In this document: positions 8,524 through 18,982 of the stretch, in pieces | Numbering within the stretch: position 1 is the first letter of the stretch | How the letters are laid out: each line of letters starts with the position of its first letter | Origin: Candidatus Poribacteria bacterium | Lineage (GTDB): Bacteria > Poribacteria > WGA-4E > PCPOR2b | Length of the DNA: 64,000 bases | Assembly (NCBI GenBank): GCA_003635265.1 | Contig: PYIZ01000006.1 | Coordinates: forward strand, 115,076-179,075 | Direction of reading: 5' to 3' | Position numbers and translations under genes: made by a program | The notes under the pieces: generated by a model | What the model was told of the DNA's origin: nothing | The model's input: only the letters and a program-made list of their open reading frames with translations | Databases searched by the model: none

Positions 8524-9570
8524 CTAGGGAACCTCCACGCCTAGCGATGTCGCTGTCTCGGTGACGGACTCCCAAATGTCTTCAGCAATAGGGATGCCAT
8601 CGCGTTGGCGGATGGCGCGTGTCCGAACCTCTGGATCGCCAGGCATCAGGACTTCATCGAAGCCGGATGCCGGTGGAATCGCCCGGACTCGATGCCCCAT
8701 CTCATCGGCGCGATCCGCATAATCCGAGAAGGGCTGGAACAGATCCGCTTTGAAAGCGATAAAAGTTACGCCTTGGTGTCGCATAATCGGACCACCGTGT
8801 TTGGGATCAACGAAGGCATCCGCTCCTGTGAAGATTCGCCCAAGGAACTCCGTCGCCATCATCAAGGCATAACCCTTGTGTCCACCAAACGGGACATGTC
8901 CGCCTCCGTTGACGAAATCGTTCGCATCCGTGCTGGGATTTCCGTCTTTGTCAACAATACAGTTGGGTGGTAACGGCTCCCCTCTGCGCTGGGCGTTGAG
9001 AACCTTGACGCCGGAGACTGCGGCTGTTGCAAAGTCGAACATCATTCGCGGCGTATCGCCAGACGGAAAACCCATCGCCAATGGATTGGTATGGAGAACC
9101 GTTTTACTGCCACCGTAGGGAACGGTCGCCGGCTCTTCTTCAGAGTATCCACCCGCCCAGACCATAGCGATTAACCTTTCGGACGCCGCCATCTCCACAT
9201 AATGTCCTAACCTCCCAATATGATCTGCCTGAACAAGTCCGACCACGGCGATGTCATTCTCTTTTGCCTTCGTTATGGCGACTTCTATCGCATATTTGGC
9301 AGCGACTTGACCGAAAGTCCAATTCCCTGTAACTTGGGCGCTTGTGGCGGTTTCGTTTAGAATCTCCGGGTGGGCTGTTGCCACAATCTCACCGGATTTG
9401 GAGGACTCCACGTAACGTGGCAAATGCCAGATACCGTGCGTGTCAACACCGCTGAGGTTTGCTAAAACCAGATGCTCTGCCACGTCCTCCGCGTTTGGTT
9501 CATCGGCACCAGCAGCCAATAGAGCGTTCTTGACCAGTTGATGAAGTTCATCTGCTGTCTTGATTATCAT
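8524..9570 (-). CDS. Ldh2-family malate/L-lactate/ureidoglycolate-type dehydrogenase
   Basis: A 348-residue NAD(P)-dependent oxidoreductase of the Ldh2/MDH2/YlbC family. This family reduces or oxidises 2-oxoacid/2-hydroxyacid pairs and has a fold unlike normal lactate dehydrogenase. Diagnostic stretches are GVDTHGIWHLPRYV (residues 41-54), the nucleotide and substrate loops ADHIGRLGHYVEMAA, LHTNPLAMGFPSGD, FDFATAAVSGVKV and PFGGHKGYALMMA. The length is normal for the family. GGGAGGA precedes the ATG. It lies between the M32 carboxypeptidase (15 bases away) and PhyH (after the palindrome). Members act on malate, lactate, sulfolactate or ureidoglycolate; nothing here decides which. Confidence 0.87.
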   Translation of the reverse strand: MIIKTADELHQLVKNALLAAGADEPNAEDVAEHLVLANLSGVDTHGIWHLPRYVESSKSGEIVATAHPEILNETATSAQVTGNWTFGQVAAKYAIEVAITKAKENDIAVVGLVQADHIGRLGHYVEMAASERLIAMVWAGGYSEEEPATVPYGGSKTVLHTNPLAMGFPSGDTPRMMFDFATAAVSGVKVLNAQRRGEPLPPNCIVDKDGNPSTDANDFVNGGGHVPFGGHKGYALMMATEFLGRIFTGADAFVDPKHGGPIMRHQGVTFIAFKADLFQPFSDYADRADEMGHRVRAIPPASGFDEVLMPGDPEVRTRAIRQRDGIPIAEDIWESVTETATSLGVEVP

Positions 9571-9585
9571 TGCGTCCTCCCATGA

Positions 9586-11091
9586 CTATAGACTATACAA
9601 CTCTCCGTACTTTGACCGCAGATAGTGGATATACGGTTCGATGCGTAACGGTCCTCCGGTAACGCGCTCAATGAGTTCAGGTGTGGTATATTTACTGCCG
9701 TGCTGATAGATGTTCTCCTTGAGCCAATCGTGTAATGTGCTAAATTCCCCCGTTTCAATCTCGCTTGTAATCTCAGGATGTGCTTCCAAAGCAGTCGCAA
9801 AAAACTGCGCTCCCAAAATATTGCCTAACGTATAACCTTGAAAACTACCACCAATTGCACCACCATACCAATGAACATCTTGCAGCACCCCATCGCGGTC
9901 ATCCGGCGGAACAATTCCAAAATCCGCTTGAAATCGCTCACGCCACGCTTCGGGGAGATCTTTCACAGCGAGTTTCCCCTCAAGCAGATCGAGTTCAAAA
10001 TCGAATCGAAGCATGACATGGAGGTTGTAAGTCACCTCGTCGGCGTCTGTGCGAATAAGTGAGCGTTCCACTTTGTTAATTGCGCGGTAAAAAGTATCTA
10101 TTGAGACACTCCCAAGTTGGTCCGGAAAGGTTGATTGGAGTCTTGGGTAGAAAAAGTTCCAGAAGCCTCGGCTTCGACCGACTATATTTTCCCAGAGTCG
10201 TGATTGGCTCTCATGAATTCCTGACGACGGTCCACCATCGAGAGGAAGTCCTTCATAGTCCGTGCAGGTCCCCTGCTCGTACAGGGCGTGGCCCGCCTCG
10301 TGCGTCATACTGAACAGCCCTTCGCTCAGGTCATCTTCCTTTGTACGGATCGTGATGCGGACATCGCCAATTGAGAATTTCGTCATGAACGGATGGTGGG
10401 TCATATCACGCCGACCGCGCTCAAAGTCATAGCCGAAGCGTTTGATAACATCGTCGGCGAATTCCAGTTGTTGCGCCTCCGGGAAGGTTTGGCGTAAACA
10501 ACTGTCGTCGGCAGTTGGTTGGGCGGTGATCGCATTCATAATCGGGACGAGTTGTTCGCGAAGTTCGGCAAAAAGTGGACGAACGATTGAGGCTTTCATC
10601 CCTTCGTCGGAGAAGTCGATTAGGGGATCGGCGATGTGTTCGTAGCCGGGGAAGAAATCGGCGAGTTGTCGGCTCAGGTCAAGTGTCTTTTTGAGATAAG
10701 GCTGCACAGCAGCGAAGTCATTCTCCGGTCGCGCTGTTGTCCACACCTGATATGATTCAGCTGCGTGGTTCTGGAGTTCTGCCATGAATGAAGGGGGTAC
10801 TTTTGTGGCTTTCTCGTATCCGCGTCGTGTGACACGAATCAGGCTAGCATCATCGGAATCGTAGGGCAGACTTTCTTCGTAAGATTGTAAATCATTGAGG
10901 AGTTTTCCAATTTTTAGATCGGTAAATTTTTCGTGTGCGAGACGACTTAGCGTTGCGAGTTGACGTCCTCGTGCAGCGGCACCGCCCGGCGGCATATAGG
11001 TGGTCTGGTCCCAGTGGAGAATCGACGCTGCTGATCCTAGATCGTTAATTTCCATTAGATGTATTTTGAGTTCTTGAAGTTTGGATTCCAA
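9586..11091 (-). CDS. M32 family carboxypeptidase (carboxypeptidase Taq type)
   Basis: A 501-residue zinc carboxypeptidase of family M32, which trims C-terminal residues of peptides in the cytoplasm. The HExxH zinc site is MTHEAGHALYEQG (about residue 265), the third ligand region is HESQSRLWENIVGRS (about 294), and DEVTYNLHVMLRFDFE is the expected downstream motif. The N-terminus (KLQELKIHL, then AASILHWDQTTYMPPGG) is typical. The start codon is TTG at 11091; a strong AGGAGGA sits eight bases upstream, and the next Met is at residue 13, inside the conserved helix, so TTG is preferred. The length matches the family. It is the first gene of the leftward set after the UvrA gene. Confidence 0.93.
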   Translation of the reverse strand: MESKLQELKIHLMEINDLGSAASILHWDQTTYMPPGGAAARGRQLATLSRLAHEKFTDLKIGKLLNDLQSYEESLPYDSDDASLIRVTRRGYEKATKVPPSFMAELQNHAAESYQVWTTARPENDFAAVQPYLKKTLDLSRQLADFFPGYEHIADPLIDFSDEGMKASIVRPLFAELREQLVPIMNAITAQPTADDSCLRQTFPEAQQLEFADDVIKRFGYDFERGRRDMTHHPFMTKFSIGDVRITIRTKEDDLSEGLFSMTHEAGHALYEQGTCTDYEGLPLDGGPSSGIHESQSRLWENIVGRSRGFWNFFYPRLQSTFPDQLGSVSIDTFYRAINKVERSLIRTDADEVTYNLHVMLRFDFELDLLEGKLAVKDLPEAWRERFQADFGIVPPDDRDGVLQDVHWYGGAIGGSFQGYTLGNILGAQFFATALEAHPEITSEIETGEFSTLHDWLKENIYQHGSKYTTPELIERVTGGPLRIEPYIHYLRSKYGELYSL

Positions 11092-11249
11092 GTGTGCTTC
11101 CTCCTACTAAAGAGAAAACGGGAAGACGGGAAAACCTAAAAACGGGGGAGTAGGTGTAAGGCAGCGAGTGTTTGACTCGCCTCCACGCTCCCTCGGCCCG
11201 CCCTTTCTCGTTCTCTCGTTTTCTCGTCTGCTCGTTTTCTCGTTTTCAT
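11092..11249. repeat. low-complexity inverted repeat region between M32 and uvrA
   Basis: The left part (11107-11134) is made of GAGAAAACGGGAAGACGGG-like units. The right part (11206-11247) is made of CTCGTTTT-like units that are complementary to it. A perfect 6-bp hairpin, GCGAGT/ACTCGC with loop GTTTG, lies between them at 11164-11180. No gene is seen. It could act as a spacer or weak terminator after uvrA, but there is no uridine run. Confidence 0.45.
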
Positions 11250-14200
11250 TCAGACGGGTGTTGTGAGTGCTTTCTGCAGAAATCGTCCTGTGTGCGATTC
11301 CTCTGTAGTTATGACCTCCTCTGGTGTTCCCATAGCAACGACCTTCCCACCTTCAGCCCCGCCATCGGGACCTAGGTCAATAATCCAATCAGCAGATTTG
11401 ATTACGTCCATGTTGTGCTCAATGATGACAATCGTGTTGCCTTTATCCACCAAACGGTTGAGCACCATCAGCAGCTTCTGTACATCATCGAAATGCAGAC
11501 CTGTCGTCGGCTCGTCCATGATATAGATGGTTTTGCCTGTGCTGCGCTTTGAGAGTTCACGCGCTAGCTTGACACGTTGGGACTCACCGCCAGAAAGTGT
11601 TGTTGCCGCTTGACCGAGTTCGATGTAATCCAGACCAACGTCGTATAACATCTGCAGCGGTCTATAGATAGTCGGTACGCTTTGGAAATGATCTAGTGCT
11701 TCCTGCACTGTCATCGCTAGAATATCAGCGATGTTTTTGCCCTTGTAGTAGATTTGCAATGTTTCGTGGTTATAGCCGGTGCCGCCGCAGGTTTCACATT
11801 TTACCCACACATCCGCGAGAAAGTGCATTTCAACCTTATTGAAGCCGTGCCCACGACATGTTTCGCACTGTCCCGTTTTCTGATTGAAACTGAATCGACG
11901 GGAATCAAAACCATGTACCTTGGCGTCCGGCAGATCGGCGAATAGATAGCGAATCTTGGTGAATAGGTCGGTATAGGTTGCAGGATTGGATCGTGGAGTA
12001 TCCCCGATTGGCTGCTGATCGATGTTGATTACTTTGTCGAGACAGTCCAAGCCATAAATCGATCGATACTTTCCTGCCCGCATCCGGGTTCGGTTCAGAT
12101 TAGACACAAGAACGGGATACAACGTTTCCTCAATCAATGAGCTCTTTCCTGAACCGGACACCCCCGTTACGCATGTCAGTGTTCCCAACGGAATCTCGAC
12201 ATCGACATTCTGCAGGTTATTGGTTCGGACGCCTATCATCTCAAGCCACTCGCCTTTGCCTTGGCGCCTTTGCGGAGGAACTTCGATCTTGAGTTTTCCT
12301 GTGAGATATCCACCCGTTAGCGAGTTTTCGCTCTGCTGGATTTCAGTTGGCGAACCGGTAGCGACAATCTCACCGCCAAACTTCCCAGCGCGAGGACCAA
12401 AATCGAGTATATGATCCGATGCCAACATGGTTTCCAAGTCATGTTCAACAACTAGGACACTGTTGCCGAGATCTCGAAGCCCTTTCAATGCGTTCAAGAG
12501 TCGTTCCTGATCTCGCTGATGCAGTCCGATACTCGGTTCATCAAGGATATACGTTACCCCTGTGAGTCCACTGCCGAGTTGGCTTGCCAGACGGATGCGC
12601 TGCATCTCTCCGCCTGAGAGACTGGGTGCGGGCCGATCTAGCGTCAGATAATGCAATCCAATATCCACGAGGAATCGGAGTCGTTGTTGGATCTCCTTGA
12701 GCAATGTTCCACCAATTTCCATCTGATGTGTCAGCAGATTAAGGTATTCAAAGAAGTCGGCAGTCCTTCCAATTGGCATCGCCGTTAGCTCTGCGATGGT
12801 TTCCCCGCCCAACGTTACGCCTCTTGCTAGGGGTTGGATTCGCGTGCCCTCACATTCCTGACAAGTATACAACCGATGCCCGATTGTCCCTATACCTTCG
12901 CACGCCGGGCATTGACCGATAGAACTGTTGAATGAGAAGTAGCGGGGTGTCAGTTCGGGGAAACTCAAACCGCACGGGACACAGGCGAAATGCTCGCTGA
13001 ATACATGATGCGTAATTTCCGCCCTTCTACCCGCTCGCTTCCCTTCATTTATCACTCCCACCGCCACGATGCCGCCGCTCTGTTGCGTTGCCGTTTCGAC
13101 AGCTTCTGCCAGACGCCCGCGTTCATCAGGTTCAAGGGCGAGGCGATCGACGACAATTTTGACATCGTGTCGGATACTCTTTCCAATCTTTGGTGCTCGA
13201 TCTATTGGGTGAACCTCTCCGTCAATTTCGACACGGGCATAGCCGTCACGTTGTAAACGTTGGAAAGCGTCGGGATAATCCTCATTAGGTCGCAGCACGA
13301 GCGGAGACAAAACATAAAGCCGCGCTCCACTTGCCAATGCCACGATTTTGTCAACGATTTGCTGTACAGATTGAACGCTGATTTCCGACCCGCACTGCGT
13401 GCAGTGAGCAGTTCCGATTCGTGCATAAAGCACGCGCAGATAGTCGTAAATTTCTGTGACTGTCCCGACCGTAGACCGTGGGTTCTTACTCGGTGCCTTC
13501 TGCTCAATCGCAATTGCTGGCGAGAGTCCCTCAATCTTCTCAACTTTCGGCTTTTCTAACTGCCCTAAGAACTGCCGTGCATACGCTGAAAGGGATTCGA
13601 CGTAGCGTCGTTGTCCTTCTGCATAGATTGTGTCCAATGCCAGCGACGATTTCCCTGAACCACTCACCCCGGTGAATGTCGTGAACTTCCGATGAGGAAT
13701 ATCTACGTTGATATGTTTCAGATTGTGCTCATGCGCGCCATGCACGGAGATATATTCCCCTTCATTATTGTTGGTCAATTCATAAGAGGCTGTTGATTCC
13801 TGTAAGATGTGCGGGTTACTGTGTGTTGCGTATTGCGTGCTATCAATTGAAAGCTTTTCCAATTTGCTCCGCTCCAGTGCTGGCTGCAACGCTATCCCCG
13901 TATACGATTCCTCAACAGTTGTTACCTCCTCTGGTGTCCCTGTTGCAACAACATAGCCGCCCTCTTCACCGCCCTCGGGACCGAGGTCAATAAGATAGTC
14001 CGCTGTTTTTACTATCTCCAAGTTGTGCTCAATGACGATAACGGTATTGCCCACATCGACAAGTTGGTGCAATACCTCTAGGAGTTTTTTTACATCGTCA
14101 AAGTGCAACCCTGTCGTTGGCTCATCGAGGATATAGAGGGTTTTGCCTGTGCTCCGCTTCGCAAGCTCCCGCGCCAGTTTAATTCGTTGTGCCTCACCAC

Positions 14201-16760
14201 CGGAGAGTGTCGGTGCTGGCTGTCCAAGCTTTATGTAGTCCAGACCGACATCGTGCAGAGTTTGTAAAATCTTCGCAATCTTCGGAACGTTCGCAAAGTG
14301 TTCTAACGCTTCTTGCACATCCATATTAAGCACATCGGAAATATTCGCTCCCCGGTATTCAACTTGTAGCGTTTCGTCATTGTATCGTTTTCCCTGACAA
14401 ATATTGCACTTTACCCAGACATCGGCGATAAAGTGCATTTCGATCCGCTTTGAGCCGTTGCCTTCGCAGGCTTCGCATCGACCACCCTTTACATTGAAAC
14501 TGAACCGTCCCGGTTTGTAACCGCGCAGTTTAGCCTCAGTCATCTCAGCGTAAAGCGCGCGGATCTGATCAAACACTTTGGTGTATGTGGCAGGATTCGA
14601 TCTCGGGGTGCGCCCAATCGGTGATTGATCGATATCAATCACTTTATCGATGACTTCGTCAATTGGAGCTGAAGATGTACATTGTGTCTGATCGCTCGAA
14701 GATTTTTCCTCCGTAATAATTGCCCGTATGAGATCATATTCCCCCGGCTGTGCATGTGCCTTCATCAGATCGCGGCCGAGTGCTTCGTATAGAATATCGT
14801 TGATGAGTGAACTTTTGCCAGAGCCGCTGACCCCTGTCACGCAGGTAAAGACTCCGAGTGGGACTTGTACATCAACGTCTTTGAGGTTGTTGTGACGTGC
14901 GCCACAGACCTCGATCCATTGATTACCAGTTGGACGGCGTTCAGTAGGAATTTCGATCTGCTGTTCCCCACGAAGATATTGTGCTGTCAGGGAGGTTGAA
15001 TTCTTGGCAATCTCTTGCGGTGTGCCGATTGCTGCAATCTCACCACCCTTGATTCCCGGTCCCGGTCCAAAGTCAACGATCATATCTCCCGCCCACATTG
15101 TATCTTCGTCATGTTCGACAACGATTACCGTGTTGCCTTGGTCTCGGAGATGTTTGAGCGTCGTGAGCAGGTGCTGATTATCACGTGGGTGCAAGCCAAT
15201 GCTCGGTTCGTCGAGGACGTAAACCACCCCTCGTAAGCCCGCTCCGATTTGACTGGCTAACCGAATTCGTTGCGACTCGCCGCCGGAAAGTGTGGGTGCG
15301 GTTCGATCTAAGGTGAGGTAGTGCAACCCAACATTCATTAAGAACCAAAGGCGTCCCTGAATCTCTTTCAGCAAATCAGTCGCAATGAACGCCTCGCGCG
15401 CCGGCAGTTCGAGTTTTTCAAAGAACTTAAAACAATCTCCAACTGCCATTTCGACGACATCAAGGATGGATTGCCCGTCGATTGTCACAGCCTTGACCTC
15501 TGGCTTGAGTCGTGTCCCGTTGCAATCTGGGCACGTACCGGAAACCATGTATTTTCCGTAGTAACGTTTCACAAGTTCGGAAGATGCTTGGAAATACTTT
15601 CTTTCTTCGGGCGGAATCACCCCCTCAAATACGGCTTCGTACTTATAGCGGCGATTACGGCGGGAACGATAGACGAAAGGAATCTGCTCTTTTCCAGTGC
15701 CATAAAGGATTGCGTGTTGGTGCTGCTCGTTCAACTGTTTCCACGGTGTATCGAGGCTAAAGCCGAAGTGTGCAGCCAAACTCTCGGCGTGGTGTCGGGT
15801 CTGTAGTGTGCCCAGCTGTCCCCAAAAGACAATCGCCCCCTCCCGAATTGATTGCGTTGGATCAGGGACAACCATATCGGGGTCCATCTTTGTCAGTGTT
15901 CCGAGCCCTTTACAGGTCGAACACATCCCCGCGGGACTGTTGAAAGAGAAATTTCGCGGGGCGGGCGGTTCATAGCTGATATTGCAGTGCACACAGGTGT
16001 AATCCACCCCAAATAAGAGATCTCCCGCCTCTGGTTCTCCTTCGACGATGCTTACAATCAGGCGGCCCTCTCCCATACGCAGCGCGGTTTCAACCGCTTC
16101 TGCAACGCGGCTGCGAATATCAGGTTTAACAACGATTCGATCAACGACGATTTCAATGTTATGTCGCTGGTTGCGGTCAAGCTGAATTTCGGCTGGCAGG
16201 TCGTAGATCTGTCCATCGATTCGGGCACGGATAAACCCCGCCTTGAGCGCGTCCTCAAGGTGCTCACGATATTCTCCACGACGCCCACTGACGATTGGGG
16301 CAAGGATTAAGATGCGGGTCTGCGGTGGTAGGTTGACGATTTGGTCAATAATTGCTTCTGTGGTTTGAGCACCCACCGGCGCACCGCACTTTAGGCAGTG
16401 CGGCGTGCCCACGCGCGCAAATAGGACACGTAGGTAGTCATAGATCTCTGTAATTGTTGCGACCGTTGAGCGTGGGTTGTTCCCGCCCGACTTCTGATCA
16501 ATTGATATGGATGGGGAGAGTCCGCCAATGAAATCAACGTCGGGTTTTTCCAGTTGTCCAAGGAATTGGCGGGCGTAAGCGGAAAGGGATTCGATGTAGC
16601 GGCGTTGACCTTCAGCGTAGATTGTATCAAATGCGAGCGATGATTTCCCGGAACCGCTGACACCGGTGAAAACGATGAGATTGTCTTTGGGGAGTTTGAG
16701 ATCGATATTTCTGAGATTATGTTCGCGTGCGCCGCGTATATCAATAAATTCTTCCGGCAT
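11250..16760 (-). CDS. uvrA: tandem double UvrA (excinuclease ABC subunit A fusion)
   Basis: An 1836-residue protein that is two UvrA copies in a row, where a usual UvrA has about 940 residues. UvrA loads UvrB at DNA lesions in nucleotide excision repair. Copy 1 spans about 1-970 and copy 2 about 1000-1836. Each has a Walker [10 protein letters not shown] (about 33 and 1028), [17 protein letters not shown], two ABC signatures ([44 protein letters not shown]), both DEPSIGLH and DEPTTGLH, and CxxC zinc modules, so four ATPase sites look intact. Copy 1 has the full insertion domain between CSTCKGLG and CPDCNGTRL. Copy 2 jumps from [13 protein letters not shown] to CQECEGTR and lacks about 115 residues. 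I start at ATG 16760, with GAGGG close by; ATG 16808 is in frame but has no ribosome site. Long UvrA fusions are known in Chlamydia. Confidence 0.95.
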   Translation of the reverse strand: MPEEFIDIRGAREHNLRNIDLKLPKDNLIVFTGVSGSGKSSLAFDTIYAEGQRRYIESLSAYARQFLGQLEKPDVDFIGGLSPSISIDQKSGGNNPRSTVATITEIYDYLRVLFARVGTPHCLKCGAPVGAQTTEAIIDQIVNLPPQTRILILAPIVSGRRGEYREHLEDALKAGFIRARIDGQIYDLPAEIQLDRNQRHNIEIVVDRIVVKPDIRSRVAEAVETALRMGEGRLIVSIVEGEPEAGDLLFGVDYTCVHCNISYEPPAPRNFSFNSPAGMCSTCKGLGTLTKMDPDMVVPDPTQSIREGAIVFWGQLGTLQTRHHAESLAAHFGFSLDTPWKQLNEQHQHAILYGTGKEQIPFVYRSRRNRRYKYEAVFEGVIPPEERKYFQASSELVKRYYGKYMVSGTCPDCNGTRLKPEVKAVTIDGQSILDVVEMAVGDCFKFFEKLELPAREAFIATDLLKEIQGRLWFLMNVGLHYLTLDRTAPTLSGGESQRIRLASQIGAGLRGVVYVLDEPSIGLHPRDNQHLLTTLKHLRDQGNTVIVVEHDEDTMWAGDMIVDFGPGPGIKGGEIAAIGTPQEIAKNSTSLTAQYLRGEQQIEIPTERRPTGNQWIEVCGARHNNLKDVDVQVPLGVFTCVTGVSGSGKSSLINDILYEALGRDLMKAHAQPGEYDLIRAIITEEKSSSDQTQCTSSAPIDEVIDKVIDIDQSPIGRTPRSNPATYTKVFDQIRALYAEMTEAKLRGYKPGRFSFNVKGGRCEACEGNGSKRIEMHFIADVWVKCNICQGKRYNDETLQVEYRGANISDVLNMDVQEALEHFANVPKIAKILQTLHDVGLDYIKLGQPAPTLSGGEAQRIKLARELAKRSTGKTLYILDEPTTGLHFDDVKKLLEVLHQLVDVGNTVIVIEHNLEIVKTADYLIDLGPEGGEEGGYVVATGTPEEVTTVEESYTGIALQPALERSKLEKLSIDSTQYATHSNPHILQESTASYELTNNNEGEYISVHGAHEHNLKHINVDIPHRKFTTFTGVSGSGKSSLALDTIYAEGQRRYVESLSAYARQFLGQLEKPKVEKIEGLSPAIAIEQKAPSKNPRSTVGTVTEIYDYLRVLYARIGTAHCTQCGSEISVQSVQQIVDKIVALASGARLYVLSPLVLRPNEDYPDAFQRLQRDGYARVEIDGEVHPIDRAPKIGKSIRHDVKIVVDRLALEPDERGRLAEAVETATQQSGGIVAVGVINEGKRAGRRAEITHHVFSEHFACVPCGLSFPELTPRYFSFNSSIGQCPACEGIGTIGHRLYTCQECEGTRIQPLARGVTLGGETIAELTAMPIGRTADFFEYLNLLTHQMEIGGTLLKEIQQRLRFLVDIGLHYLTLDRPAPSLSGGEMQRIRLASQLGSGLTGVTYILDEPSIGLHQRDQERLLNALKGLRDLGNSVLVVEHDLETMLASDHILDFGPRAGKFGGEIVATGSPTEIQQSENSLTGGYLTGKLKIEVPPQRRQGKGEWLEMIGVRTNNLQNVDVEIPLGTLTCVTGVSGSGKSSLIEETLYPVLVSNLNRTRMRAGKYRSIYGLDCLDKVINIDQQPIGDTPRSNPATYTDLFTKIRYLFADLPDAKVHGFDSRRFSFNQKTGQCETCRGHGFNKVEMHFLADVWVKCETCGGTGYNHETLQIYYKGKNIADILAMTVQEALDHFQSVPTIYRPLQMLYDVGLDYIELGQAATTLSGGESQRVKLARELSKRSTGKTIYIMDEPTTGLHFDDVQKLLMVLNRLVDKGNTIVIIEHNMDVIKSADWIIDLGPDGGAEGGKVVAMGTPEEVITTEESHTGRFLQKALTTPV

Positions 16761-17000
16761 AGATTTCCCTCTGGCTGAAGATCTTTCCGTAATTACAGGC
16801 GATTCCATTCATCTAGCGAGATTCTGTATCCTAATATATTCTCGACTTATCGCAACAATAAGCGTAGTTGCGATACCGAATATTCTTGATTGTTTGGGAT
16901 TGTCAAGTGGTGATTTTCATAAGGCATGAAATCGTGTCGTGTGCCATGTTGTGGGTCGCCAAATCCGAGTCTCTTTAATTTACGAATGAACAGTCGCCGC

Positions 17001-17390
17001 TTACAAGGTCGCCATCTTTGAGCCATCCTTTGCCTCGTTCAAGTTGATTCCATTAATCACTGGGATAGAGATGTCGCGCTGACGTTTAACAAGGATCCAA
17101 TCATACAATACGGACACTAACTCACGCTGACATTCAGCAAGAGTTGGTCCAAATGCCACAACCCCAGTGCAATCAGGTATTGTTCCGGCGTAGCTTTTAT
17201 CTCTTAGTTTCTGATAATCGGCATTTTCAGTTGCAGCTGCGATGTAGCGTCGGCAGGAGGTTTCAAAATCATCAGCAGGTTCACTTGATAAAAAAGTGAT
17301 AATGACTTGAGATTGAGAAATATCTGGAAGCGGTTCCAAAGGGTGTACTACGCCGTTTTCGTAAATCCCTCTGACTGCGAATAAGCTCAT
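17001..17390 (-). CDS. orphan HicB-like antitoxin with DUF104-like N-terminus
   Basis: A 129-residue protein with two recognisable parts. Residues 1-22 (FAVRGIYENGVVHPLEPLPD) match the start of DUF104/AF2212-type small antitoxins. The C-terminal half (VVAFGPTLAECQRELVSVLYDWILV, then SIPVINGINLNE) matches the partial RNase-H fold of HicB-type antitoxins. AAGGAG precedes the ATG by ten bases and a fair promoter lies upstream. No HicA or RelE-size toxin gene is on either side: the downstream neighbour is UvrA after 240 empty bases and the upstream neighbour is a tnpB element. It may be a solitary regulator or one that works with a distant toxin. Confidence 0.7.
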   Translation of the reverse strand: MSLFAVRGIYENGVVHPLEPLPDISQSQVIITFLSSEPADDFETSCRRYIAAATENADYQKLRDKSYAGTIPDCTGVVAFGPTLAECQRELVSVLYDWILVKRQRDISIPVINGINLNEAKDGSKMATL

Positions 17391-17436
17391 GGTATAGAAT
17401 CTCCTTTCGATTCAGATTGAGTGATTGCTGAGTCCC

Positions 17437-17465
17437 ATTTTACCATAGATCTCAGGTGTCAGCAA
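17437..17465 (-). promoter_or_regulatory. promoter of the HicB-like gene
   Basis: On the minus strand TTGCTG (17465-17460) and TAAAAT (17442-17437) are separated by 17 bases, which fits a sigma-70-type promoter. It lies 47 bases before the ATG at 17390 and outside the tnpB element. Confidence 0.45.
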
Positions 17466-17499
17466 TACTCTTTTTTCTGGCAATTGGAAGGACTAATTA

Positions 17500-17680
17500 T
17501 GGTAGGCAGCCGATAAAGTCAGTTACCCCGCCCTGAAGGGACGGTGCTTGTTTGAAGCGTCCGCCCAACGGGTCTTACAGAGTTTCGCGCTTCTGTCCCC
17601 TGACGGGGGATTTCGGGGTCGTTTGCAACCGACGCACCTCCACGCAAGGCTACAGCAGCCTTTTTAATGTTTATCGCAGC
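17500..17680 (-). ncRNA. predicted omega (guide) RNA scaffold at the tnpB 3' end
   Basis: By analogy with studied IS605-family TnpB proteins, the guide RNA overlaps the tnpB 3' end and runs past it into the flank. The only direct sign here is the G/C-rich hairpin at 17528-17544 next to the element end. The 5' boundary is a guess. Confidence 0.35.
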
Positions 17681-18745
17681 GTTATGGTCTCTATTGAGGA
17701 CCAATCCACAACGGGGGCAATCATGGACACGATCCGACAACTGTTTAGGCACAATCTCACGACAACCGGAGCATTGCTGACTGGTATGGTGAGGTTTCAC
17801 TTTCGTGAACTGCTTACCGGCACTTGCAGCCTTGTTTTGCAGTTTCAATCGAAAATTACCCCATCCCGCGTCAGATATACTCTTGGCGAGGGAGTGGTTC
17901 TTCAACATATTGGTGATGGTCAAGTTCTCTACAGCGACCTCATCACATCGTTCAAGGATACGATGGGCTGCCTTGAACTGAAAATCGTTGCGCTGATTCG
18001 CTATCTGTTCATGGCAACGGGCGACAATCTCACGTTGTTTTGCTCGGCGGCGGCTCCCCTTTTTTCGGCGAGACAATACGCGTTGATGTTTGCCAAGTCG
18101 CTTTTCAGACTGGCGATAATGGCGGGGGTTTGGGATATGCTCACCATCAGAATCTACGGCAAACGAGTTAAGTCCCACGTCGACGCCGATCGTCGTGTGG
18201 ACAGGGACTTCTATAGGGTCTGGCACTTCGACGCAGATAGTTACATACCAACCGCTGGCTCGCTTGATGATGGTCAGATTCTTGATTTTGCCATCGGGTA
18301 AGGGGCGGTGATAACGAATCTTGAGGTGTCCTATTTTGGGAACAACGACTTTGGCAAACTTACGACGCACATTCCGTACCAGATGCTTGGACAGGTGGCT
18401 AAAGGTCATTGACCGGTATCGGCCTTCGCCTTTGAAGCGTGGGAAGCCCGGTGCCGCCCCGTTCTTGACACGGCGGAAGAATGCTTTGTATGCTTTATCC
18501 AAACGGCGCATCGCATCTTGGAGAACATCCACGTGAAGCCCTGCATAAGCCTTGGATTCTGCTTTCAAGTCAGGTAAGGCGTTGGCTTGTGTCGTCCATT
18601 TGACAGAATCGTTATTTTTCTGGTAAGCGTCTATCCGCCACGCTAACGCTTGATTATAGAGATTTCGCAACAAGGCAAGCCACAACACAAAGGTGCTTCG
18701 CTGTTGTGTCGTAGGATAGGCACGATATTGATAAGTCTTTTTCAT
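17519..18745 (-). CDS. tnpB: TnpB, RNA-guided nuclease of IS200/IS605 family
   Basis: A 408-residue TnpB, of normal size. The start is ATG 18745 (KKTYQYRAYPT), the typical TnpB opening; the open frame extends 16 codons further upstream but without a ribosome site. The RuvC-like site is complete: the first Asp in TTIGVDVGLNSFAVD, the Glu in EVAVENLTITNML, and the last Asp in VLNRDHNAAINI. The zinc ribbon CSGC...CPRC lies just before the last Asp. Family members cut DNA under guidance of an omega RNA encoded at the element's 3' end. The last codons here run through the 3' hairpin, and the TGA stop lies in the AACTGAC just after it, so coding and guide-RNA sequence overlap. It looks intact and likely active. 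Confidence 0.93.
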   Translation of the reverse strand: MKKTYQYRAYPTTQQRSTFVLWLALLRNLYNQALAWRIDAYQKNNDSVKWTTQANALPDLKAESKAYAGLHVDVLQDAMRRLDKAYKAFFRRVKNGAAPGFPRFKGEGRYRSMTFSHLSKHLVRNVRRKFAKVVVPKIGHLKIRYHRPLPDGKIKNLTIIKRASGWYVTICVEVPDPIEVPVHTTIGVDVGLNSFAVDSDGEHIPNPRHYRQSEKRLGKHQRVLSRRKKGSRRRAKQREIVARCHEQIANQRNDFQFKAAHRILERCDEVAVENLTITNMLKNHSLAKSISDAGWGNFRLKLQNKAASAGKQFTKVKPHHTSQQCSGCREIVPKQLSDRVHDCPRCGLVLNRDHNAAINIKKAAVALRGGASVANDPEIPRQGTEARNSVRPVGRTLQTSTVPSGRGN

Positions 18746-18856
18746 GTTGGTTAGCTTTCTGGTTCCGCAAAGCGAGAATGCTCCCTGATACATCGTCCGT
18801 TCCGAGACCAGGGGGGGCAGGCAGGAACGGCACTTTCATTTCCATCTCACTGGAAG

Positions 18857-18897
18857 GTGGGAGTCCCTATCGTGCGATAGGGGTGAGATACTCCCAC
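18857..18897. repeat. nested palindrome upstream of tnpB
   Basis: The outer arms GTGGGAGT (18857-18864) and ACTCCCAC (18890-18897) are perfect complements. The inner arms CCCTATCG (18865-18872) and CGATAGGG (18875-18882) are also perfect, with a 2-base loop. A 7-base bulge (GTGAGAT) sits on one side. It probably belongs to the left part of the tnpB element and would form a strong single-strand structure. Confidence 0.6.
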
Positions 18898-18962
18898 GAA
18901 AGCTAAACAAATTATACCATATTTTAGGGAACTTATCAACGAAAAAGGAGGCGGAATTTCCT

Positions 18963-18982
18963 CCCCTCCCTAAAGGAAGGGG
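18963..18982. repeat. hairpin near the left end of the tnpB element
   Basis: CCCCTCCC and GGAAGGGG pair with one mismatch over a TAAA loop. The arrangement of stem, TAAA loop and flanking GGAATTT/CTCCAGCCC resembles IS605-family end hairpins recognised by TnpA. Confidence 0.5.

Noticed and set aside
16761..16808. Upstream start of uvrA at 16808
   Set aside because: No ribosome site there, while ATG 16760 has GAGGG and begins right at the conserved UvrA start.
17552..18301. 249-codon + strand open frame opposite tnpB
   Set aside because: It lies wholly within the tnpB coding region; tnpB has complete active-site motifs and the antisense product shows none.
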